Origin: JACCVG01 sp963790245
Lineage (GTDB): Bacteria > Actinomycetota > Thermoleophilia > Solirubrobacterales > Thermoleophilaceae
Direction: 5' to 3'
Assembly: GCA_963790245.1 (NCBI GenBank)
Contig: CAWBNP010000002.1
Span: 1,798,001-1,862,000, forward strand
Length of the DNA: 64,000 nucleotides
The notes below the pieces were generated by a model, which did no database searches, had not been told where the DNA came from, and saw only the letters and a program-made list of their open reading frames with translations. This document shows, one piece after another, positions 23,384 through 30,681 of the stretch. The translations under genes were made by a program, and so were the position numbers. Position 1 is the first letter of the stretch, and the number at the start of each line of letters is the position of its first letter.

Positions 23384-24295
23384 TCAGCTTCCTTCGGAGT
23401 CGAGACTCAGCAGTCCGCCCCGATCGCCTTCATGCTCGACCTGAAGCGTCGTGTGAGAGATCCCATAGCGGTTTCTGAGCATTGTCGCGACCTCCCGCCG
23501 TCGGCCGTGACAATCGATCCCGGGGTCCACGAGCACGTGCGCCGAGAGCGCAGGAAATCCGGAGGTAATCGTCCAGACATGCAGGTCGTGGACCTCGCGA
23601 ACGCCCGGCATCAAAGCCATCGCATTGCCGATCTCACCGGCGTCCAGCCCCTTCGGCGCGGCCTCGAGCAGGATCCGCACGGCATCGCGGATGATCGACC
23701 ACGCACTCCCGGCGATCAGGACCGCGATCAGCACGCTCACGACCGGGTCGGCGTAGCGCCAGCCCGTGAAGATGATGATCAGGCCGGCGAGCATCGCGCC
23801 GACCGAGCCGGCGATGTCGGCCAGCACATGTCGCAGCGCGCCCGCGACATTCAGGTTGTCGCCCGCGCCGCGGCTCAGGACCCACGCCGCCAGCAGGTTG
23901 ACGAGCAGGCCGCCGATCGCCACGGCGAGCAGGCCGCCGCCGAGCACCTCGGGAGGATCCTCGAACCGCTGGATCCCCTCGCGGATGATCCAGACGCTGA
24001 TCAGGACGAGCGTCAGCCCGTTGAACAAAGCAGCGAGCACCTCGGCTCGCTGGTACCCGAAGCTGCGGTTCCAGGTCGCCGGCCGCGAGGCCAGCCAGGA
24101 CGCCCCGAGGGCGAGCGCGATCGACAACGAGTCAGACAGCATGTGACCCGCGTCGGCGAGCAGAGCGAGGCTGCCGGTCAGCAGGCCGCCGACGACTTCG
24201 GCGACGGTGAACGTCGCGGTCAGCCCGAGCGCGATCGCCAGGGATCGTCGGCTCGCGGCGCGATGGTCGTGCTCGTGTGAGTGATCGTGAGTCAC
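23384..24295 (-). CDS. CDF-family metal cation efflux transporter
   Basis: 303 aa from GTG 24295. A histidine-rich N-terminus (THDHSHEHDH) is followed by six helices. The metal site is visible as LLADAGHMLSDSLS in TM2 (D, H, D) and NVAGALRHVLADIAGS in TM5 (H, D), the Zn2+/Co2+/Cd2+-type arrangement; the cytoplasmic C-terminal domain (HDLHVWTITSG) completes the CzcD pattern. Exports divalent metal in exchange for protons. The start was chosen because GATAAT lies 6 nt upstream; ATG at 24328 or a start at 24400 would place the promoter inside the gene. Followed 3 nt later by ctaG. Confidence 0.93.
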   Translation of the reverse strand: MTHDHSHEHDHRAASRRSLAIALGLTATFTVAEVVGGLLTGSLALLADAGHMLSDSLSIALALGASWLASRPATWNRSFGYQRAEVLAALFNGLTLVLISVWIIREGIQRFEDPPEVLGGGLLAVAIGGLLVNLLAAWVLSRGAGDNLNVAGALRHVLADIAGSVGAMLAGLIIIFTGWRYADPVVSVLIAVLIAGSAWSIIRDAVRILLEAAPKGLDAGEIGNAMALMPGVREVHDLHVWTITSGFPALSAHVLVDPGIDCHGRRREVATMLRNRYGISHTTLQVEHEGDRGGLLSLDSEGS

Positions 24296-24301
24296 GGATG
24301 A

Positions 24302-24307
24302 ATTATC
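24302..24307 (-). promoter_or_regulatory. -10 element of the CDF transporter gene
   Basis: GATAAT on the minus strand, 6 nt before GTG 24295; implies a leaderless CDF-ctaG transcript. The upstream ATG at 24328 overlaps the divergent gene's start codon and is less likely. Confidence 0.5.
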
Positions 24308-24326
24308 TGACACGCTGGCAGCACGC

Positions 24327-24623
24327 ATGATCTCGATCAGAACACTTCGCATCGTGGCGCTCGCCGAGGCGACGAGCTTCCTCGCCCTTCTGGCGGCCAC
24401 CTACGTCAAGTACGCCAATGACGCCCCGCTCGGAGTGGACATCCTCGGCCCGATACACGGGATCCTTTTCCTCGCCTACGTGTACATCGCGGTCATGATC
24501 CGGGGCTCGCTGGGATGGAGCCACCGCACGACGCTCTACGTTCTGTTCGGCGCGATCGTCCCGTTCGGCGGGTTCGTCGTCGATCGATGGCTGGCCAGGA
24601 CCACGGTCGCGCCGGCCACCTGA
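24327..24623 (+). CDS. DUF3817 membrane protein
   Basis: 98-aa membrane protein with three helices. The layout matches DUF3817: LRIVALAEATSFLALLAATYVKY, then GPIHGILFLAYVYIAV with the family's PIHG motif, then YVLFGAIVPFGGFVVDRWL. Function unknown. Divergent from the CDF transporter, with start codons close together, and followed 21 nt later by the PGPGW-like gene, so a small membrane-protein operon is likely. Related to the protein at 5653-5925. Confidence 0.8.
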   Translation: MISIRTLRIVALAEATSFLALLAATYVKYANDAPLGVDILGPIHGILFLAYVYIAVMIRGSLGWSHRTTLYVLFGAIVPFGGFVVDRWLARTTVAPAT

Positions 24624-24644
24624 GTAGTTGGCAAACTGCGTCGT

Positions 24645-25037
24645 GTGAGCGACCGGCACGAGCGCGACCTACCGGGCCTGATCAAAAATCTCCGCGAGCG
24701 CCGGTCGCGCCACCTGGAGCACGGGATCATCTACCGAGGCGCCTTCGTCGTCGGCGGCTTCACCGTGCTCGCGGCGGGCTTGGCGATGGTTGTCCTACCG
24801 GGCCCCGCGCTGATCGTCATCCCGATCGGGCTCGCGATGCTCGCGCTCGAGTTCGCATGGGCCGAGAACCTGCTCGAGAATGCGCTGGAACGAGCGGCCG
24901 AGGCGAAGCAGAAGGCGGGCGAGGCGACGCCCCGTCAGCGGTTCCTGACAGCGATTGCCGCTGTGCTCGCGATAGCGGCCGCAGTCGCCGCCGTGATCGT
25001 CTTCGAGATCGACGTGCCGCTGGTGCCGTGGTTCTAG
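24645..25037 (+). CDS. PGPGW-type transmembrane protein (TIGR02611-like)
   Basis: 130 aa from GTG 24645. A basic, Arg-rich N-terminus precedes two adjacent helices around VLPGPALIVIPIGLAMLALE, the signature of the PGPGW/TIGR02611 family, then FAWAENLLE and a C-terminal helix (FLTAIAAVLAIAAAVAAVIV). Function unknown in all relatives. The stop codon TAG lies within a perfect 16-bp palindrome (25031-25046), and a long nested dyad follows. Confidence 0.8.
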   Translation: MSDRHERDLPGLIKNLRERRSRHLEHGIIYRGAFVVGGFTVLAAGLAMVVLPGPALIVIPIGLAMLALEFAWAENLLENALERAAEAKQKAGEATPRQRFLTAIAAVLAIAAAVAAVIVFEIDVPLVPWF

Positions 25038-25136
25038 CGCTAGAACTCGCTGCCCAGGGCCTGATGTCGCGTGCGCACGACCCCGGTGGGGCCTGACCCC
25101 ACCGGGGTCCAGCGCACGCAACCTCCGGCCCTGGGC
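25031..25136. repeat. Perfect palindrome plus nested inverted repeats, probable bidirectional terminator
   Basis: A 16-bp perfect palindrome (25031-25046) is followed by three nested arms: GCCCAGGGCC/GGCCCTGGGC (25052-25061 with 25127-25136), GCGTGCGC/GCGCACGC (25069-25076 with 25112-25119), and a 13-bp perfect stem 25079-25091 with 25097-25109 around loop CCTGA. It fills the gap between two convergent genes. Termination of both is the simplest reading, although no T-tract follows; a REP-like or mobile palindromic element is possible. Confidence 0.75.
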
Positions 25137-25171
25137 GCGAGGTCTCGCGCTGAGTCGCGCGTGTGAGTCCG

Positions 25172-26851
25172 TTAGCGCTGACCCACGATCCGCGGCAGTC
25201 GCGAGCTGCGGGGGCGTGGCTCCGACCCTGGCTCGTCCAACCCGCGCGGGGCCCACAGCCGCACCGGCTCGGACTTGCCCTTGAGCTCGATGTCGGATCG
25301 CTCGTCGAGCCCGCCGTAGTCCTTGGTCAGCAGGCAGCGGGTCGCCTCGGTGATGAGCAGGTCGTCGCCGGTCTGCCGTGTCGCCTCTTCTACACGCGAG
25401 GCTGTGTTGACGGCGTCGCCGATCACCGTGAAGTCGAGTCGTCCTCCGCCGCCGACCGTCCCGACGAGGACCGGGCCGGAGTTCACACCCATACCGATGC
25501 GCAGTTCCTCGCCGTAGTGCGAACGGACCAGCTCCGCGATCTCGAACGCCGCCCCGACGGCGCAATCGGCGTGATCGGGGTGCCGGGCGGGCGCGCCGAA
25601 GACGCCCAGCAATCCGTCGCCGATGAACTTGTTCGCGTGTCCGCCGTGCCGCATCAGGATGGGGACGATCCGCTCGTAGAAGTCGTTCAGCCGGGCGACC
25701 ACCTCGCGCGCGCTCGCCTGCTCGGCGAACGCGGTGAAGTCCCGGATGTCGACGAACAGGACGCTGACCTCGACCTCGTCCCCCTCGAGCACGCCCTCGC
25801 GCATGATCTGGTCGGCGACGTCGGGATCGACGAACGCCCCGAAGGCCTCACGCAGTCGCTCGCGCTCTTCGAGACCCGAGGCCATCCGGTTGAAGGACTG
25901 GGCGAGCGCGCCTGTCTCATCGGTCGAGAGAACTGCGACGCGAGCGGTGAGATCGCCCTCGGCCAGGCGGTTGGTCGCGTCGCGCAGGTTGCGGATCGGG
26001 CCGAGGATCGACCGCGACAGCAAGACGTTGAGCTCGAGTGAGATCGTAAGCGCGACCGCCACCGCGATCGCGACGTCGATCCCGAGGGCGCCGAGGCTGC
26101 TGCCCTGATCCTCGCGCGACAACCCCGCGACGACGATCCCGGTGATCACGTTGACCATCGGGAGTGCGATCAGCAACCGCCACTTGAGCGGGACGCCGGA
26201 TCGGCCCGGCTCGAAATCCTCGGGGAGCACGGCGGCGACCTCCTCGATCACTGGCCGCATCGCGAGCTCCATCGCGAAGTAGCGCAGCAGCGCGCCATAG
26301 GCGAGGATGCCGGCGCTGGCGACCAGCAGGATCGGCACCGACCACCACTCCAGCCCGAGCGCGTAGGCGACATAGACAGAGACGAGCGGGATGTTGAATA
26401 GCAGGGGTATCCACTTCCACCGCCGCAGGAACTCCAACGGCAGGGCCGCGAGCACGCGCCAGGCCGCGAGGGAGGTCTCGACGTCGCGCTCGCCCGCGAG
26501 CCAGAGGGTGACGGGGCGCAACAGCTGCGCTGAGAGCCGTGTCGCGAAGATGTTCTCGACCGCGATCAGCAATTCGGCGACCAGCAGGATCGAGAGGAAT
26601 TGGCTCCCCGTCACCGGGATGTAGAGCGTCAGCAGAACGATTCCGAAGAAGACGACGACGTGCGCGACCGAGAACTGGAGCGCCAGGACGACCGCCGGAT
26701 AGCGCGTCCCCAGCTTGCGAAACGCCCAGCGCGGGACGGGGCCGCTGACGCCCAGCGCAGCGACGCCAGCGCGCGCCGCGCGCTGGCTGCGCTGGAGCGC
26801 CCCGCGGGGTGCCTCCAGCGCGTCCGGTGCTCGTCGGGTCAGCTCACCGAT
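25172..26851 (-). CDS. Membrane-bound class III adenylate/guanylate cyclase with HAMP domain (start unresolved)
   Basis: About 559 aa. N-terminal half has roughly six helices, then HAMP (LGPIRNLRDATNRLAEGDL to FNRMASGL) and a class III cyclase domain: VSVLFVDIRDFTAF with a metal Asp, FIGDGLLGVFGAP with the second Asp, and GDAVNTASRVEEAT. Makes cAMP (or cGMP) in response to a membrane signal. The first canonical start is GTG 26614, but the same frame encodes an additional helix upstream (FSVAHVVVFFGIVLLTLY) and stays open to about 26863. No ATG, GTG or TTG lies before that helix; ATC 26851, 6 nt after TAGGCT, is a candidate. Coordinates use that ATC. Confidence 0.88.
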   Translation of the reverse strand: MGELTRRAPDALEAPRGALQRSQRAARAGVAALGVSGPVPRWAFRKLGTRYPAVVLALQFSVAHVVVFFGIVLLTLYIPVTGSQFLSILLVAELLIAVENIFATRLSAQLLRPVTLWLAGERDVETSLAAWRVLAALPLEFLRRWKWIPLLFNIPLVSVYVAYALGLEWWSVPILLVASAGILAYGALLRYFAMELAMRPVIEEVAAVLPEDFEPGRSGVPLKWRLLIALPMVNVITGIVVAGLSREDQGSSLGALGIDVAIAVAVALTISLELNVLLSRSILGPIRNLRDATNRLAEGDLTARVAVLSTDETGALAQSFNRMASGLEERERLREAFGAFVDPDVADQIMREGVLEGDEVEVSVLFVDIRDFTAFAEQASAREVVARLNDFYERIVPILMRHGGHANKFIGDGLLGVFGAPARHPDHADCAVGAAFEIAELVRSHYGEELRIGMGVNSGPVLVGTVGGGGRLDFTVIGDAVNTASRVEEATRQTGDDLLITEATRCLLTKDYGGLDERSDIELKGKSEPVRLWAPRGLDEPGSEPRPRSSRLPRIVGQR

Positions 26852-26857
26852 GGCGCG

Positions 26858-26863
26858 AGCCTA
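26858..26863 (-). promoter_or_regulatory. -10-like element upstream of the cyclase frame
   Basis: TAGGCT on the minus strand, 6 nt before an in-frame ATC at 26851. The spacing equals that of other leaderless promoters in the window. Confidence 0.35.
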
Positions 26864-26881
26864 CCTCTGCCTCGGGCGCGC

Positions 26882-26887
26882 TACACT
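26882..26887 (+). promoter_or_regulatory. -10 element of the rpmG-secE-nusG operon
   Basis: TACACT, about 70 nt before rpmG. It would start an mRNA whose leader carries the terminator hairpin described next. Confidence 0.5.
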
Positions 26888-26900
26888 GGCCGCTGGCCTC

Positions 26901-26935
26901 GCCCCGTCCGGCGGGGTCGTTTTTTCGCCCGGACG
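26901..26935 (+). terminator. Attenuator-like leader of rpmG-secE-nusG
   Basis: CCCCG-TCCGG-CGGGG (26902-26916) followed by TCG and six T (26920-26925) is an intrinsic terminator situated between promoter and first gene. The segment CGTCCGG (26905-26911) can instead pair with CCGGACG (26929-26935), an alternative stem that would destroy the terminator. This is the arrangement of a transcription attenuator; it may instead terminate transcripts arriving from upstream. Confidence 0.65.
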
Positions 26936-26956
26936 CACCGAACAGACCGAGGATCC

Positions 26957-27121
26957 ATGGCTCGCGGAGATGTACGCATCGCAGTGACGCTCGCTTGCGA
27001 GGAATGTAAGCGACGCAACTATCAGACCCAGAAGTCCAAGCGCAACAATCCTGACCGGATCGAGATGCGCAAGCACTGCCGCTGGTGCGGAAAGCACACG
27101 CCGCACAAGGAGACCCGCTAG
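26957..27121 (+). CDS. rpmG: 50S ribosomal protein L33, zinc-binding form
   Basis: 54-aa protein of the large subunit near the E site. It keeps both CxxC knuckles (Cys14/17 and Cys41/44), so it is the zinc-containing type. ATG 26957 lies in ATCCATGG. First gene of the L33-SecE-NusG unit common in actinobacteria. An extended frame from 26600 is a shadow. Confidence 0.95.
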   Translation: MARGDVRIAVTLACEECKRRNYQTQKSKRNNPDRIEMRKHCRWCGKHTPHKETR

Positions 27122-27125
27122 CGCC

Positions 27126-27569
27126 ATGGCTCGCGACCGCCAGCGCGCGAAGGAGCGTCGTGCCGCGCGGCTCAAGGCGCAGGCCGAAGCGAACCCGGCC
27201 CAGCCCGTCAGCGGCGATCCCGAGGAGGACTCGAACCTCGCCGCCGGCGCACCCCCGCAGGACGTGGGGAGCAGCGCCAGCGTCGTCGAGCACCCGCCTC
27301 CGACTCCAGACCTGAGCGACGTTCCCGACGAGGATGCGGCGCCGCGCACCGACGTCGGTCTCACCTCGCCGCCGGCCGAGACCCACGAGCGCGGCCGGGT
27401 GATCGGGTTCCTGATCGCGGTTTGGGCCGAGCTGCAGCGGGTCGAATGGCCTGATCGAAAGGCGCTCACGACGATGACCGGCGTGGTGCTCGGATTCGTC
27501 CTGATCGCGGGCGGCTACCTCGGCCTGCTCGACGCAATCTTCTCTCGCCTCGTCCAGGCGATCCTCTGA
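27126..27569 (+). CDS. secE: Preprotein translocase subunit SecE with long N-terminal extension
   Basis: Membrane subunit that stabilises SecY. 147 aa. The functional part is at the C-terminus: AVWAELQRVEWPDRKALTTM followed by one transmembrane helix (GVVLGFVLIAGGYLGLLDAI). The preceding 85 residues are an additional hydrophilic region, basic at first (RDRQRAKERRAARLKAQ), then acidic and proline-rich. Most SecE proteins of this type are 60-90 aa, so the extension is long. Lies 4 nt after rpmG. Confidence 0.93.
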   Translation: MARDRQRAKERRAARLKAQAEANPAQPVSGDPEEDSNLAAGAPPQDVGSSASVVEHPPPTPDLSDVPDEDAAPRTDVGLTSPPAETHERGRVIGFLIAVWAELQRVEWPDRKALTTMTGVVLGFVLIAGGYLGLLDAIFSRLVQAIL

Positions 27570-27601
27570 CAACCGCCGAGTAACGGAAGGTCCCAAGACA
27601 A

Positions 27602-28144
27602 GTGTTCCGCTGGTATGCCGTAAACACCTACTCAGGTCACGAGAACAAGGTCAAGCACAACCTCGAGCACCGGGTTCAGACGCTCGGGCAGGCTCGGCGC
27701 GTGCGCCAGATCGTGATCCCGACCGAGCAGGTCTCCGAACTCAAGGACGGTCAGAAGGTTCAGATCGAGCGGCGCACGATGCCCGGCTATGTCCTGATCC
27801 AGATGGAGCTGACCGACGATTCCTGGACGCTCGTCAAGGGCACCCCGGGGGTCACCGGCTTCGTCGGCCCGCAGAACAAGCCGGTCCCGCTCTCCCAGCC
27901 CGAGGTCGACCGGATGCTCAACCGCGACGCCGGTGGCGATGCCGCCGGAGGCGGCGAGCGCGTCCGGCCGCGCGCCCAGTTCACGATCGGGGAGTCGGTC
28001 AAGGTCGTTTCCGGCCCGCTGTCTGATTTCTCGGGCGAGATCTCCGAGATCAACGAGGACGCGGCCAAGCTCAAGGTGCTGGTCTCGATCTTCGGCCGCG
28101 AGACCCCCGTGGAAGTCGGCTTCGACCAAGTGAAGAAGCTGTAA
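27602..28144 (+). CDS. nusG: Transcription termination/antitermination factor NusG
   Basis: 180-aa elongation factor that binds RNA polymerase and couples it to the ribosome or Rho. NGN domain with WYAVNTYSGHENKV and PGYVLIQM, then a KOW domain (GESVKVVSGPLSDFSGEI). The linker carries a short Gly/Arg-rich insert (AGGDAAGGGERVRPRA). GTG start at 27602, with a GGAAGG stretch about 11 nt upstream. Confidence 0.96.
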   Translation: MFRWYAVNTYSGHENKVKHNLEHRVQTLGQARRVRQIVIPTEQVSELKDGQKVQIERRTMPGYVLIQMELTDDSWTLVKGTPGVTGFVGPQNKPVPLSQPEVDRMLNRDAGGDAAGGGERVRPRAQFTIGESVKVVSGPLSDFSGEISEINEDAAKLKVLVSIFGRETPVEVGFDQVKKL

Positions 28145-28165
28145 CAGCTACGCTGCTCTGTCCCC

Positions 28166-28588
28166 ATGGCCAAGAAAGTCCTAACCCTCATCAAGCTCCA
28201 GGTCCCCGGCGGCGCCGCGAACCCGGCTCCGCCGGTCGGACCGGCGCTCGGTCAGCACGGCGTCAACATCATGGAGTTCTGCAAGGCCTTCAACGCCGAG
28301 ACCCAGGACAAGGGCGGGACGATCATCCCGGTCGAGATAACCGTCTTCGAGGATCGCTCGTTCACCTTCATCACCAAGACGCCTCCGGCGGCTGTGCTGA
28401 TCAAGCAGGCGATCGGTCTCAACAAGGGCTCGGCCGAGCCCAACCGCGACAAGGTCGCGACGATCTCCCAAGCGCAGATCCGCCAGATCGCCGAGGAGAA
28501 GATGCCCGACCTCAACGCGAACGACATCGAGGCCGCTTCCAAGATCATCGCGGGCACCGCGCGCTCGATGGGCGTCGAGGTCTCCTAG
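28166..28588 (+). CDS. rplK: 50S ribosomal protein L11
   Basis: 140 aa, normal length. Binds the GTPase-associated region of 23S rRNA. Seen: LQVPGGAANPAPPVGPALGQHG, the canonical L11 N-terminus, and the RNA-binding C-terminal domain ending GTARSMGVEV. ATG 28166; followed by rplA after 2 nt. Confidence 0.97.
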   Translation: MAKKVLTLIKLQVPGGAANPAPPVGPALGQHGVNIMEFCKAFNAETQDKGGTIIPVEITVFEDRSFTFITKTPPAAVLIKQAIGLNKGSAEPNRDKVATISQAQIRQIAEEKMPDLNANDIEAASKIIAGTARSMGVEVS

Positions 28589-28590
28589 CG

Positions 28591-29328
28591 ATGGCCCACG
28601 GCAAGCGCTACACCGAGCTTCGCTCCAAGGTTGACCGCGAGCGCGAGTATGCGCCGGGAGAGGCGATCGACCTGATCAAGGAGTTCCAGTCCTCGAAGTT
28701 CGACGAGACGGTTGAACTCCACGTCCGGACCGGGCTCAACGTGCGCCACGCCGATGAGCAGTTGCGGGGCACGATCGCGCTTCCGAACGGACTCGGCAAG
28801 GACGTCAAGATCGCGGTCTTCGCCAAGGGCGACAAGGCCCGCGAGGCGACCGAGGCCGGCGCCGATGTGGTCGGCGACGATGACCTCGCCAAGCGCGTCG
28901 AGGAGGGCTTCACCGATTTCGACATCGCGATCGCGACGCCCGACATGATGTCGACCGTCGGCAAGCTCGGCCGCGTGCTCGGGCCGCAGGGCAAGATGCC
29001 CAACCCGAAGGTCGGGACCGTCACCGACGACGTCGCGAAGGCGGTCACCGAGTCCAAGGCGGGCAAGATCGAGTACCGGACCGATCGGGCGGCGATTGTC
29101 CACGTCTCGATCGGCAAGGCCTCCTTCGAGCGCCGCGCGCTGCTCGAGAACTACGCGGCGCTGATCGAGGAGATCGTGCGCGCCAAGCCTTCGGTCGCCA
29201 AGGGTCGTTACCTGAGGACGATCACGCTGACGACGACGATGGGCCCCGGAATCAAGGTCGATACGACCCGCACACGCAACATCGTCGAGGACGACCCAGG
29301 TGTCGAGGAGGCCGCGGCGGTAGCCTAG
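28591..29328 (+). CDS. rplA: 50S ribosomal protein L1
   Basis: 245 aa, slightly long. Forms the L1 stalk and in many bacteria represses its own operon. Seen: GRVLGPQGKMPNPKVGTVT signature and ITLTTTMGPGIKVD near the C-terminus. ATG 28591. The C-terminus adds about 15 residues (IVEDDPGVEEAAAVA). Confidence 0.97.
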   Translation: MAHGKRYTELRSKVDREREYAPGEAIDLIKEFQSSKFDETVELHVRTGLNVRHADEQLRGTIALPNGLGKDVKIAVFAKGDKAREATEAGADVVGDDDLAKRVEEGFTDFDIAIATPDMMSTVGKLGRVLGPQGKMPNPKVGTVTDDVAKAVTESKAGKIEYRTDRAAIVHVSIGKASFERRALLENYAALIEEIVRAKPSVAKGRYLRTITLTTTMGPGIKVDTTRTRNIVEDDPGVEEAAAVA

Positions 29329-29334
29329 GCGCAC

Positions 29335-29460
29335 AGAACTTTCCACGCCCGAGACCTCCGGCACTCGCCCAGCGAGAGAAGCCCGGAGCAGGTGAGGTCC
29401 GAGAGCCCCGGTGCAAGCCGGAGCACGCGAGCCCGCCTGAAGTGCGGGCTCTTTCAATTC
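29335..29460 (+). ncRNA. Ribosomal protein L10 leader
   Basis: The 153-nt gap before rplJ contains several short GC stems and ends in a strong hairpin GAGCCCGC-CTGAAGT-GCGGGCTC (29429-29451) followed by TTTC. Position and layout match the L10 leader, where the L10(L12) complex binds its own mRNA to limit synthesis. Boundaries are approximate. Confidence 0.6.
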
Positions 29461-29481
29461 AACGGACCGAGGACGGACAGC

Positions 29482-30243
29482 ATGAACAGGGACGAAAAGG
29501 CTGCGGTGATCGATGAGGTCGCCGCCGAGATCGGCGAGGCGCAGGCGATCTTCGCCGTCGACTACCGCGGGATCTCGGTCACGCAGGTCGGCGATCTGCG
29601 CTCCAAGCTCTCCGACGCAGACGCCAGCTTCCGCGTCGTCAAGAACCGACTGACGATCCGCGCGGCGGACAAAGCCGGTGTCGAGTCGCTGAAGGAGCTG
29701 CTCGTCGGCCCGACCGCCTTCACCTTCGTGCGCGGCGACGCCGCGGTGGCCGCCAAGGTGATCGCGCAATTCACAAAGGAGCACGACGTCCTCGAATTCA
29801 AGGGCGGCGTGATGGACGGCGAAACGCTCAGCGTCGAGCAGGTCCAGGCGATCTCGAAGCTCCCGGCGCGCGACATCCTGATCGGTCAGTTCGCCGGTGT
29901 AGTCGCCTCTCCGATCACCGGGCTCGTCCGCGGTCTGGGCTCGCTGATCAGCGGTCTCGCGCTGCAGCTCGGCCAGATCGCCGAGCAGGGGCTCGTCAGC
30001 GGCGAGGCTCCGGCGGCCGCGGAGGAGGTTCCGCCGGCCGCCGAGGCAGAGCCGGCCGAGGAGCAGGACAGCAATGAGGAGGCCGAAGCCCCGGCCGAGG
30101 AGCCGGCCGCGGAAGAAGCGCCCGCCGAGGAGCCCGCTGCTGAAGAGGCTCCCCCCGAAGAGGCTGCAGCCGAAGAGCCGGCCGCCGAGGAAACGACTTC
30201 TGATGATTCCGAACAACAGACTGAAAACAAGGAGGACCAGTAA
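29482..30243 (+). CDS. rplJ: 50S ribosomal protein L10 with acidic C-terminal tail
   Basis: 253 aa; ordinary L10 is about 170. The first 175 residues are normal (MNRDEKAAVIDEVAAEI, DYRGISVTQVGDLR, SPITGLVRGLGSLI) and anchor the L7/L12 stalk. From about residue 175 to the end the protein is almost only Glu, Ala and Pro (units such as PAEEPAAEEA). ATG 29482. Stop overlaps the rplL start (TAATG). The tail is hydrophilic and probably disordered. Confidence 0.96.
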   Translation: MNRDEKAAVIDEVAAEIGEAQAIFAVDYRGISVTQVGDLRSKLSDADASFRVVKNRLTIRAADKAGVESLKELLVGPTAFTFVRGDAAVAAKVIAQFTKEHDVLEFKGGVMDGETLSVEQVQAISKLPARDILIGQFAGVVASPITGLVRGLGSLISGLALQLGQIAEQGLVSGEAPAAAEEVPPAAEAEPAEEQDSNEEAEAPAEEPAAEEAPAEEPAAEEAPPEEAAAEEPAAEETTSDDSEQQTENKEDQ

Positions 30244-30626
30244 TGGCGAAGGTGACGACAGAGGATTGGATCGAGGAGCTGAAGGCGATTTCCGTACTTG
30301 AGCTCTCCGAGCGGATCAAGGCGCTCGAAGAGGAGTTCGGCGTTTCGGCCACGGCGGTTGCCGCGGCAGCGCCGGCGGGCGGCGGTGGCGGCGACGCGGC
30401 GGCAGAGGAGGAGTCCTCGACCGTCGACGTCATGCTGACCGGTGCCGGTGAGAAGAAGATTCAGGTGATCAAGGTCGTCCGCGCGGCGACCGGTCTCGGC
30501 CTCAAGGAGGCCAAGGCGCTAGTCGACGAGGCCCCCAAGCCGGTCAAGGAGGGCGTCGAGCGCGAAGAGGGCGAGAAGCTCGTCGCCGAGATCAAGGAAG
30601 CCGGAGGCGACGCCGAACTGAAGTAG
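30243..30626 (+). CDS. rplL: 50S ribosomal protein L7/L12
   Basis: 127-aa stalk protein that recruits elongation factors. Seen: N-terminal dimerisation helix (LELSERIKALEEEFGVSA), Ala/Gly-rich hinge with GGGGGDAAAEEE, and C-terminal domain KKIQVIKVVRAATGLGLKEAK. Start codon shares the A of the rplJ stop, so the two are translationally coupled. Confidence 0.97.
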   Translation: MAKVTTEDWIEELKAISVLELSERIKALEEEFGVSATAVAAAAPAGGGGGDAAAEEESSTVDVMLTGAGEKKIQVIKVVRAATGLGLKEAKALVDEAPKPVKEGVEREEGEKLVAEIKEAGGDAELK

Positions 30627-30637
30627 CCGTTTGCGGT

Positions 30638-30672
30638 GGAAGGTTTCGGTGGCTAGCTCACCGGAACCTTCC
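30638..30672. terminator. Hairpin terminator between rplL and the convergent LLM gene
   Basis: GGAAGGTT/AACCTTCC (30638-30645 with 30665-30672) plus CGGTG/CACCG inside form a long stem 12 nt after the rplL stop. No T-run follows. It lies between convergent genes and probably ends both transcripts. Confidence 0.7.
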
Positions 30673-30681
30673 GTCGGCCGC

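Noticed and set aside
24326..24329. Start codons of two divergent genes overlapping within CATG
   Set aside because: The CDF transporter start fits better at GTG 24295, 6 nt after GATAAT; the overlap then disappears.
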